A stretch of DNA of 7,741 bases, taken from contig JAITCT010000076.1 of the NCBI GenBank assembly GCA_031282925.1, forward strand, positions 1 through 7,741. The letters are read 5' to 3'. Position 1 is the stretch's first letter; the number at the start of each line of letters is the position of its first letter. The translations under genes were made by a program, and so were the position numbers. Below, one piece after another: positions 1-6,800 of this stretch. The stretch is from Dysgonamonadaceae bacterium (lineage in GTDB: Bacteria; Bacteroidota; Bacteroidia; Bacteroidales; Azobacteroidaceae). The notes below the pieces were generated by a model. That model made no database searches. It worked only from the letters and a program-made list of their open reading frames with translations, and was not told where the DNA came from.

Positions 1-591
1 GATTATCTGATTATCGGCTCAGTCACGGAATTCGGAAGGAAAAATGAAGGTGATGCAACGGTGTTTTCACGTAGCAAAACCCAAATTGTACAAGCAGGAG
101 TAAGTATTCGTTTGGTTGATGTTTCTACCGGGCAAATCATTTATTCGGAAGAAGCAAAGGGAGAAGCGGAAACTACTAATAAAACCTCGTTCGGATTAGG
201 CAAAACGACCGATTACGACGCCACCTTGAGCGACAAAGCAATTTCAGCCGCTATCTCAAAATTAGTGGAAAATATAATCAATAACTGTATGGACAGACCT
301 TGGCGATCATATTTCCTTTCGTATGACTCCGATGCAATAATTATAGCAGGCGGCAAAAGTCAGGGAATAAAAACGGGCGATACTTACAAAGTGGTTGAAA
401 AAGGCAAGTCTGTGAAAAATCCGCAAACAGGAATGATGATGGAATTGCCCGGAAAAACGGCAGGAAAAATCAGAATTGATTTAAGCACCGGCGATAATTC
501 ACAAAATGAGTATTCAATAGTTTCTTTTGTTGAAGGAAATATTGACGGCAAGAATTTGTCTAACTATTTTATTGAGGAGATTAAAAAATGA
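1..591 (+). CDS. CsgG-family outer-membrane/periplasmic protein, 5' partial
   Basis: The frame is open from base 1, so the gene begins outside the window; 196 residues and the stop are visible. The visible start DYLIIGSVTEFG is the conserved CsgG-domain strand that normally follows 'A-D'. The next conserved piece, VSIRLVDVSTGQIIYSEEAKGE (about residues 34-55 of the fragment), is the usual 'R-hydrophobic-VD-T-G' region of CsgG/HfaB-like proteins. After the CsgG domain, from about residue 98 (RPWRSYF), comes a beta-rich C-terminal part with a GGKSQGIKTGDTYKV motif followed by NPQTG; similar tails occur in CsgG proteins encoded beside DUF4810 and DUF799 genes. CsgG itself is the curli secretion pore, but no curlin gene is visible, so a curli role should not be assumed. 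An ATG inside at 427-429 and a GTG at 61 are not credible starts because homology runs upstream. The stop overlaps the next start (ATGA at 588). Confidence 0.88.
   Translation, partial: DYLIIGSVTEFGRKNEGDATVFSRSKTQIVQAGVSIRLVDVSTGQIIYSEEAKGEAETTNKTSFGLGKTTDYDATLSDKAISAAISKLVENIINNCMDRPWRSYFLSYDSDAIIIAGGKSQGIKTGDTYKVVEKGKSVKNPQTGMMMELPGKTAGKIRIDLSTGDNSQNEYSIVSFVEGNIDGKNLSNYFIEEIKK
574..579 (+). promoter_or_regulatory. Possible Shine-Dalgarno site for the PEGA-like lipoprotein gene
   Basis: A purine-rich GAGGAG lies 8 bases before the ATG at 588, inside the end of the CsgG-family gene. It is the only start in this operon with an SD-like sequence; the next two starts (950, 1294) have only A-rich or T-rich DNA in front. 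SD sites are rarely used in Bacteroidota, so its importance is uncertain, and the match may simply reflect the Glu-Glu codons it overlaps. Confidence 0.35.
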
Positions 592-953
592 AAAAGTTAA
601 TCTGCTTGTTAGCAACGGTTTTATTCATATTAACTAGTTGTAAAGTTGGCGAAGGATCTCTTTCCACTTCAAGAGGACAGGAGAATGAATCATTTCTTGA
701 ATTTGTGGGAACGGCCTCTAATTATCGTGGGGGCGTTGACGTCAATATTGACAGCAAAACTACATTCAAGGCTAAAGTCCACAACGAAAGCGATGGGAAT
801 GCCATAACTCCGAAAGCCGACAGGTTTAAAGGCGAAGTTTACGCTATATCTACCGGAACTCACACAGTAACTGTTTCGTACAATGGTACAACTATTTACA
901 GGAAACAGATTTTTGTATCTGCACAAGAAACTAAAAAAATTATATTGCAATGA
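588..953 (+). CDS. Small lipoprotein with a PEGA-like beta domain
   Basis: The 121-residue product starts with a classic lipoprotein signal: two lysines, a hydrophobic stretch, and the lipobox LTSC with the acylated cysteine at residue 18. The mature part is about 100 residues and predicted mostly beta. Its second half (about residues 45-121) has the layout of a PEGA-type domain: a strand with VDVNID, a G-rich turn, then 'STGTHTVTVSYNGTTIYRKQIFV' split over two strands, and a final KKIILQ strand. PEGA domains are small envelope or surface beta modules, often wall- or sugar-associated; this assignment rests on pattern only. The residues after Cys18 (KVGEG) do not match the acidic export signals described for surface lipoproteins of this phylum, so a periplasm-facing location is more likely. 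Its start and stop both overlap neighbours by ATGA. It sits where the proteobacterial cluster has no gene. Function unknown. Confidence 0.82.
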   Translation: MKKLICLLATVLFILTSCKVGEGSLSTSRGQENESFLEFVGTASNYRGGVDVNIDSKTTFKAKVHNESDGNAITPKADRFKGEVYAISTGTHTVTVSYNGTTIYRKQIFVSAQETKKIILQ

Positions 954-1297
954 AGCGGAAATTTTTGTTTGTCGGGTTGATTGCGATTTTATATTTAACA
1001 TCCTGTGCTCCCAAAACTTTGTATTCTTGGAGTAATTATGATGATGCGAGTTATAAATACCTCAAGAACAGCGATGAAAAATCAATGGAACAACTGATAA
1101 AAACTTACCGGCAACTCATTAACGAACAAACAGGAACGCGTAAGGCAGTTCCTCCAGGTGTTTATGCCGATTACGGATTTATTCTCTTGCAGGCAGAAAG
1201 AATAGAAGAAGGTAAAGCGATGTTAGAAAAGGAAATATTGCTATATCCAGAATCTAAAATTTTTATTGACAGAATTTTACAAATGTTTGAAAAATGA
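950..1297 (+). CDS. DUF4810 domain-containing lipoprotein
   Basis: The 115-residue protein has a signal peptide with lipobox LTSC and acylated Cys19. The mature protein has the DUF4810 hallmarks: LYSWSNYDDASYKYLKN at residues 24-40 and, at residues 67-109, VPPGVYADYGFILLQ followed by EGKAMLEKEILLYPESKIFIDRI. The second part is helical and TPR-like. The length matches the family. In other bacteria this gene is found next to CsgG-family and DUF799 lipoprotein genes, which is the arrangement here; the biochemical role is unknown, though an outer-membrane lipoprotein complex is a reasonable inference. It overlaps the preceding gene at ATGA 950 and the following one at ATGA 1294, with no SD sequence, so translation probably depends on re-initiation from the upstream gene. 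Confidence 0.9.
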   Translation: MKRKFLFVGLIAILYLTSCAPKTLYSWSNYDDASYKYLKNSDEKSMEQLIKTYRQLINEQTGTRKAVPPGVYADYGFILLQAERIEEGKAMLEKEILLYPESKIFIDRILQMFEK

Positions 1298-2040
1298 AAA
1301 AGACATTATTTTTGTTGGGACTTGTTGGAGTTATTCTGTTTTCCGGATGTTCCACAGCAAAATTATTGCCCAAATCGGAAGCATATAAAAGTTTCTATGC
1401 CGAAAAGCCTGTCGCGATTCTGATTATGCCGCCTATCAACAGAACAACTAACGTAGAGGCTAAAGAGTTTTTCCATACAACGTTGAATATACCGTTGAGT
1501 AATGCAGGTTATTACGTCATTCCGCCATTTTTGTCAATGGAAATTTTGAAAAGAGAAAGTGCGTATGACGCCGAACTGTTTTTAGATGCACCTCTTGCCA
1601 AATTCGGCGAAGTGTTTGGCGCCGATTTAGCATTGTTTACCGTAATTAACAAGTGGGAAAAAGCATCTGTTGTTGCTACTATTACGGTTGAAGTTGAGTA
1701 TATTATCAAATCAATGCGTACAAATGAAATAGTTTATCAGCGCAGGGGTAGAATAACCGTTAATGCTAATACTTATTATGGGCAAAGTGGATTGGCTGCT
1801 TTAGCCGGAATGGTTGCATCTGCAATTCAAACTGCTGTTACAGATCATGCAATCGTTGGTGCAGCCTGCAATAATATTACACTTCAGGATTTGCCTGCAG
1901 GACCATACAGTCCTCTCAACGGGAAAGATGGAAGCCAACTTGCAGGTAAAAAAACTTTTACAGTTGAAGTAAATGGTAGCGCTAAACAAGTTGCAAAAGA
2001 AACGGCGAAGTGGTATTCACGATATACTGGAAGCAGATAA
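1294..2040 (+). CDS. DUF799 (GNA1162-type) lipoprotein
   Basis: The 248-residue protein has a lipoprotein signal with lipobox FSGC (Cys19), then the DUF799 core: KPVAILIMPPINRTTNVEAK at residues 38-57, the 'PLSNAGYYVIPP' segment at 67-78, FGADLALFTVINKW at 108-121 and a long antiparallel strand pair ending near residue 156. The family is represented by the meningococcal lipoprotein GNA1162, whose fold resembles periplasmic TolB-N-like or CsgG-like domains; its cellular role is not established. A small, Gly/Ala-rich segment (about 163-180) could be an amphipathic helix. It is the last gene of the operon: ATGA overlap with DUF4810 in front, and a strong terminator 24 bases behind its stop. Length is close to that of family members, with a modest C-terminal extension from about residue 205. 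Confidence 0.9.
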   Translation: MKKTLFLLGLVGVILFSGCSTAKLLPKSEAYKSFYAEKPVAILIMPPINRTTNVEAKEFFHTTLNIPLSNAGYYVIPPFLSMEILKRESAYDAELFLDAPLAKFGEVFGADLALFTVINKWEKASVVATITVEVEYIIKSMRTNEIVYQRRGRITVNANTYYGQSGLAALAGMVASAIQTAVTDHAIVGAACNNITLQDLPAGPYSPLNGKDGSQLAGKKTFTVEVNGSAKQVAKETAKWYSRYTGSR

Positions 2041-2063
2041 ATCTAAGATAATACAATAATAAT

Positions 2064-2105
2064 AAAAATGAATATCCGTGATTTTTTCACAGATATTCAT
2101 TTTTT
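2064..2105 (+). terminator. Rho-independent terminator of the lipoprotein operon
   Basis: An inverted repeat pairs 2064-2081 with 2087-2104: 18 positions with one C-A mismatch (2077/2091) and a five-T loop. The core is ATGAATATC-GTGA against TCAC-GATATTCAT. It begins with five A and ends in a T-run, so it could also work on the opposite strand, although no gene reads into it from the right. It lies 24 bases after the DUF799 stop. Confidence 0.85.
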
Positions 2106-2109
2106 ATTG

Positions 2110-2117
2110 TAACTTTG
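2110..2117 (+). promoter_or_regulatory. Candidate Bacteroidota promoter for sbcDC (-7 box)
   Basis: TAACTTTG matches all fixed positions of the Bacteroidota -7 consensus TAnnTTTG. Upstream, TTTC at 2085-2088 matches three of four bases of the -33 element TTTG at a spacing of 21. Transcription would start near 2124 and leave a leader of about 268 bases before sbcD. The upstream element overlaps the terminator loop and stem. A single 8-base match in AT-rich DNA can arise by chance, so this is tentative. Confidence 0.35.
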
Positions 2118-2391
2118 TGTCGGACATTAAAATATAAATTATTTAGTTATATTACTGATATTTAAAATCAAAGAACTTTCTGTCGTTTTACGAAAAAACT
2201 GTGTTTGACATGTTTCCGAATATCAAAAGGCTAAATTATCAACATCTGTTAATCATTCCAAAAAGATATTGATTGTGCGACAGCTCGATATGAACAAAAA
2301 AATTGATAATGGATAATTGAGAATAATTGCCGGTTATGGCAGGTACGAATTTACTGTTTCTCTCATACCATAATCAAATACATATTATATT
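2118..2391. other. Noncoding AT-rich gap before sbcD
   Basis: This stretch holds no ORF above about 20 codons with any support, no tRNA- or rRNA-like sequence, and no strong hairpin. It contains a short degenerate repeat at 2301-2329 (attgataat, ggataattg, agaataattg). The last 20 bases before the sbcD ATG are almost purely A/T/C with no SD sequence, as is usual for Bacteroidota. It may serve as the sbcDC leader if the promoter at 2110 is real; a closer promoter cannot be excluded. Confidence 0.6.
2301..2329. repeat. Short degenerate (g)ataatt-type repeat
   Basis: Three imperfect copies of a roughly 9-10 base unit run in tandem: attgataat, ggataattg, agaataattg. Such GATAAT/GGATAATT fillers are familiar between genes in Bacteroidales genomes; that link is recalled knowledge, not shown here. 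No function is implied. Confidence 0.4.
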
Positions 2392-3846
2392 ATGAAACTC
2401 CTGCATACTTCAGACTGGCATTTGGGCAGAACGCTCTACTCGAAAAAAGAACGGCAGAACGAACACGCTGCCTTTTTGACCTGGCTGTTGCAAACGATAA
2501 AAGAAAACGCGGTCAATTTATTGCTCATTGCAGGCGACATTTTCGATACGCCTTCTCCAAGCAGTGCCTCACAGAAAACGTATTACGACTTCTTGCTCAA
2601 AGTGCGAAATTCCGGCTGCAAAAACGTGATTGTTATCGGGGGCAATCATGATTCGCCGAGCTTTCTGAATGCTCCGAAAGAAATTTTGGCGGCTATGAAT
2701 ATAACGGTTGTCGGTAATGCAAGTGAAAATATTGAAGAAGAGGTAATTTCAATAAAAAATGAAAACGGCGAAACCCTTGCAATCGTTTGTGCAGTGCCTT
2801 TCCTGCGGGAACGGGATATTAGCCGCTACATCGAAAACGAAACCTGTGCAGACCGCTCGCAACGAATTGCCGGAAATATAAAAAGTCATTATGCCGCCGT
2901 GGCCGGAATTGCGGAAAAGCGGAGACAGGAATCAGGCAAAAATATTCCCCTGATTGCCACGGGGCATTTGTCGGTTGCAGGCGGGAAAACAGCCGGCGAC
3001 GATGGTGTGCGTGAAACCTGTATCGGCAATATTGAGTGTATCGGCAGCGAAATCTTTCCGGAAACATTTGATTATGTGGCGCTTGGGCATTATCATATTC
3101 CTTCCGTAATCAGAGAAAACATTCGTTACTGCGGCTCGCCGATTCCAATGGGCTTTGGAGAAGCAGAGCAACTAAAAAGCGTTTATCTGGTTGATTTCGG
3201 CGAAAAGAAGCCTGAAATTACAACAATTGAAATTCCGGTTTTTCAGAAATTGAAATCCATACGCGGTGATAAAACCTGTATGGAAGAACATTTATCGAAA
3301 TTGAAAAAACAGGATATTCCCGTTTGGCTTGAAGTGATTTACGAAGGGAACGATGTTTTCCCCGATTTCACAGCCTGGGCTGCCGAACAAACCGCTAATA
3401 CACAAATCGAAATTCTGAAACTTCAAAATCGTCAATATCTTACCGAAGTCCTTACATCCGGCGATAGCCTGCAATTGCTCGACGAACTTGACATATTTGA
3501 TGTTTTTGATAAACTTCTTGATAAAAATACTGTTTCCGGCGGGCAACAAGTAACATATAAGGAGCTATATAACGAGATTGTTATGAAGATTCAAATGCCT
3601 GAACCTGACATTTTGGCGTTAAAAGAATCGAACGGGGGACTAAAAGAGTCAAACGAGAGGCTAAAAGAGTCAAACGAGAGGCTAAAAGAATCAAACGAGG
3701 GACTAAAAGAGTCAAACGAGAGGCTAAAAGAATCGAACGAGGGATTAAAAGAGTCAAACGAGAGGCTAAAAGAATCGAACGAGGGGCTAAAAGAATCAGA
3801 CGAAATGTTTTTAGTTACAAATCACCTGTCTATTCGTAACTCGTAA
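2392..3846 (+). CDS. sbcD: SbcCD nuclease subunit SbcD (Mre11-like exonuclease) with repeat tail
   Basis: SbcD is the metallophosphoesterase nuclease subunit of SbcCD, a cytoplasmic complex that trims double-strand ends, opens DNA hairpins and removes palindromes and protein-blocked ends. All phosphoesterase motifs are present: D8 and H10 in TSDWHLGRTLY, D49 in AGDIFDT, N85-H86-D87 in GGNHDS, H192 in TGHLSVAGG, and H233/H235 in LGHYH, followed by YCGSPIPMGFGE (246-257). The C-terminal core domain ends near residue 405. The protein has 484 residues where about 400 is usual (E. coli SbcD is 400). The excess is a tail of nine LKESNEx heptads (410-472) and a final FLVTNHLSIRNS that seems to be translated intergenic-type DNA. 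The start at 2392 fits the canonical MKxLHTSDWHLG beginning; no SD is visible. sbcC follows after 12 bases, so the two are one operon. Confidence 0.96.
   Translation: MKLLHTSDWHLGRTLYSKKERQNEHAAFLTWLLQTIKENAVNLLLIAGDIFDTPSPSSASQKTYYDFLLKVRNSGCKNVIVIGGNHDSPSFLNAPKEILAAMNITVVGNASENIEEEVISIKNENGETLAIVCAVPFLRERDISRYIENETCADRSQRIAGNIKSHYAAVAGIAEKRRQESGKNIPLIATGHLSVAGGKTAGDDGVRETCIGNIECIGSEIFPETFDYVALGHYHIPSVIRENIRYCGSPIPMGFGEAEQLKSVYLVDFGEKKPEITTIEIPVFQKLKSIRGDKTCMEEHLSKLKKQDIPVWLEVIYEGNDVFPDFTAWAAEQTANTQIEILKLQNRQYLTEVLTSGDSLQLLDELDIFDVFDKLLDKNTVSGGQQVTYKELYNEIVMKIQMPEPDILALKESNGGLKESNERLKESNERLKESNEGLKESNERLKESNEGLKESNERLKESNEGLKESDEMFLVTNHLSIRNS
3619..3807 (+). repeat. 21-bp minisatellite in the sbcD 3' end (nine heptad copies)
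   Basis: Nine contiguous 21-base units start at 3619, 3640, 3661, 3682, 3703, 3724, 3745, 3766 and 3787. They encode LKESNGG, LKESNER (twice), LKESNEG, LKESNER, LKESNEG, LKESNER, LKESNEG and LKESDEM. Two DNA variants, one reading gagtcaaacgagagg and one gaatc(g/a)aacgagggn, alternate over units 3-8 and make a 42-base higher-order repeat, the mark of recent duplication. The first and last units are the most diverged. Because the unit is seven codons, copy changes keep the frame. One leucine per heptad with flanking charges would suit a weak solvent-exposed helix or coiled coil. Confidence 0.97.
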
Positions 3847-3848
3847 CT
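3813..3848. repeat. gtaact-type short repeats at the sbcD/sbcC junction
   Basis: GTAACT occurs twice in a row with a CG-type spacer (3836-3841 and 3843-3848), and its reverse complement AGTTAC lies at 3813-3818. The block covers the last codons and stop of sbcD and ends 10 bases before the sbcC ATG. Related sequence recurs in the sbcC/acetyltransferase gap and at the right window edge (TTTGTAACTAA, 7728-7738, the exact reverse complement of 3811-3821). It looks like an intergenic filler repeat rather than conserved coding sequence. Confidence 0.5.
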
Positions 3849-3858
3849 TACAAACAAT

Positions 3859-6800
3859 ATGAGAATATTGCAACTTAAATTCAAAAATATAAACTCGCTA
3901 TCGGGCGAATGGCAAATTGATTTCACGCAACCCCAATTTACCGCTAACGGCATTTTTGCCATAACCGGAAAAACCGGTGCGGGCAAAAGTTCAATTCTTG
4001 ACGCCATATCGCTGGCATTGTTCGGCAAAACGCCGAGGGTGGAAATCACAGGGCAAAACAATGATGTAATGACACGCGGAACGAGTGATTGCTATTCCGA
4101 AATCGTGTTTGAAGTAAATGGGAAAAAATGGAAATCGTCGTGGAAACAGGAAAGAACGCGGACGGGAAACCTCAAGCCGGTCAACCGTCAAATTGCCGAT
4201 GCGGCAGATAAAATCATAGCCGACCAGGTACGGGTATGCGACGGCAAAATTATTGAAATACTCGGCCTTACCTTTGAACAGTTTACCAAGGTGGTCATGC
4301 TGGCTCAGGGCAGTTTCGCAGCTTTTTTGCAGGCAGATAAAAACGACAAAGGCGAACTGCTGGAACAAATTACAGGAACGGAAATTTACGGAGAAATATC
4401 CAAAAAAGTGTATGAACGAAATAAAACGGAAAAAGAGAAATTAGACAAAATTCTCATGGAACTTGGCGCAATCAAAGTGCTTTCGGATGAAGAAACAACT
4501 GTTTTGCGACATGAAATTACGGAATTGGAAAAACAAAAAACAATCATTGACGGCGAATTGCAAAAAATAGAAACGGCGAAAAAATGGCTTGCCGATTTGG
4601 AAAATCTGCAAAGGCAAATTACAGCGGAAAAATCAAAAATATCCGGATTACAACAAAAAGTCGAATCGGCGCAAACCGCATTTGAGCAATCGGAAGAAAC
4701 TTTGAAAAAAGTGAAAAATGAAAAAGCCGGAATTGAAAAAATTTTGGTCAAAGTCAGGGAATTGGATACTCAAATTACCGAAAAAACCAAACTGCTGAAT
4801 CCTGTTGAACAGTCAATCAAAGAACTGTCCGGCAAAAACGCTGAATTATCCCAACTGCTTGAAAAACAGAGTAACAATTTGGAAAAATCGCAAAAAGCGC
4901 TGGAAGACCGGAAAAAATGGGCTGCGGAAAACGAAAAATACAAGTCGCTGACAGGGCAGTATGCGGCAATTGAAAATCAAAATTCACAAGTGTTGACTTT
5001 GCATAAGGATTTGCGCAATAAACGGCAGGAACTTGAAACCGCAAAAAAAGAACTGTCCGGCAAAATTGCAGCATTACAAAAAGCGCAAACCGATTTTACC
5101 GAAAAAGAAACCGCATTAAATGCGAAGACCCTGGAACTTGAAACCAAAAAAACGGAATTTGAAAATATGCTTGCCGGTAAAGAATTGGCTTATTATCAGC
5201 AGGAAAAAGAAAATATCACAGATTTTGCAAGGCAAATTAAGCATTTGATTGAACTTGAAAACGAAATCTCCAAAAACCGGCAGGAAACCGGCAAATACAC
5301 CGAAACGATTGCTGCTTGCGAACAAACGGAAAAAGAACTGTCAAAAAAGATTTCGGACAATAAAACTGTTGCCGAAAATCTTGAAAATCAAATCAATCTG
5401 CTTGACGAGAATATAAATTTTACCAAAACGATTCAAAGTTTGGAGGAACACCGCAGGACGCTGGCAGACGGAACTCCCTGCCCGCTATGCGGCGCGCTGG
5501 AACATCCCTACGCAATCGGCAACATCCCTCAATCAGGTGGGAAAGAAGCGGAGTTGAAAAATTTGAAACAGCAATTCCAAACAGTTTCAACAACTGTCCG
5601 GCAGGATGAAAAAACGCTTGCAAAATTAATTTCCGACAAGGACAATGCATTGAAAAACAAGGAGAAAGAAGAACAATCCCTGTCGGAAAACAAAGAAAAG
5701 CGAATGGCGGTTTTGGATCAGATTACGGCTTTACAGGAGGGCATTTCAAATTGCCACAGCCGCCATTGTGAACTGCAAAGCGAAGCAATCAGTGATATGG
5801 CTCTGCTCGAAGAAATCCACGCTCAAAAACGGCAGGAATACAAACAAATTTCCGGCCTGCTGTCAAAAGCAACCGAATGTGAAAATTCAATCAGGGAAAT
5901 TCAAAACGAAGAACTTCCGGCACTTCAAAAAGCCAAAGAATCGGCGGAAAAAGCAAAAAATGACGCCGAAACGGCTCAAAAATTAGCGGAACAGCAGGCG
6001 CAAACAAAGCAAACGCTCATGGAAGAAGCCGAAAAAATACATAAGAAAAAAAATGCCGAACTGTTAAAAATACTGAGTGAATACGGTGCGGAAAATATCA
6101 ATACTTTGAAAAAATATCTGGATGACTGGAACACAAATCAAAGTGCAATGAATGAACTGGCGGAACAAATCGGTAACTTGAAAACCGAACTTGCTTTGAC
6201 AAACTCAAACAGGGAGAACAGCAACAAACAATTGGAAACCAAAATCGCCGAAAAACACAGCATAGAAGCCGATAAACAAAAATTGTCCGCAGAACGGTTC
6301 GGGATTTTCGGCGACAGACAGGTGGCCAACGAAGAATACCGCTTAAAAAATTTGCTGGAAAACGCCGAAACAGCCCAAAGAACCGCCGAAACAGCCCGAA
6401 CGGATGCAAATACGGAACTTGCAAAAAATCAAGCAATTATTGCCGAAAAAGAAAAAGAATCGGCGGAAAAACAGAGACAAAAAATCACCGGCAAATCGCT
6501 TGAAGAATTACAAGCCGAATTGGACGGGAAAAAGCCGCAAAGCGACCTGATTTCCCAACAAATCGGAGCAATCCGCCAAACGCTGGCTACGAATGACGAA
6601 AACTTAAAAAACAGCGGCAAAAAACTGAAAAACAAAGAATTTCAGCAACAAATCAGCAACAATTGGGGAGGACTTAACGAACTTATCGGTTCGGCGGACG
6701 GCAAAAAATACCGCAACTTTGCACAGGCTTTAACCTTTGAACATTTAATCGGGCTGGCAAACCGGCAGTTGCAAAAAATGAGCGAACGTTACCTTTTGAA

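Noticed and set aside
1..2040. Curli biogenesis locus, suggested by the CsgG-family gene
   Set aside because: No CsgA/B/E/F-like gene is present; the neighbours are DUF4810 and DUF799, which belong to a different CsgG-containing cluster.
2232..2239. TAAATTAT with TTTG at 2204-2207 as a closer sbcD promoter
   Set aside because: The -7 match lacks the final TG and the spacing of 24 is outside the usual 19-21.
2210..2272. A 20-codon ORF (MFPNIKRLNY...) in the gap before sbcD
   Set aside because: No SD or promoter in the right place, no recognisable signal or domain, and such short frames are expected by chance.
3619..3807. CRISPR array, because of the regular repeats
   Set aside because: Units are contiguous 21-mers with no unique spacers and lie in frame within sbcD.
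3991..4751. Long minus-strand frames opposite sbcC (for example 3991-4368 and 4386-4751)
   Set aside because: They are antisense shadows of a strongly conserved coding region; their translations are Phe/Ser/Cys-rich without any domain.
4819..5065. A 19-base exact repeat (4819-4837 and 5047-5065) within sbcC, both encoding KELSGK
   Set aside because: The surrounding sequence is not duplicated; a biased Lys/Glu/Leu coiled coil easily gives such a match.
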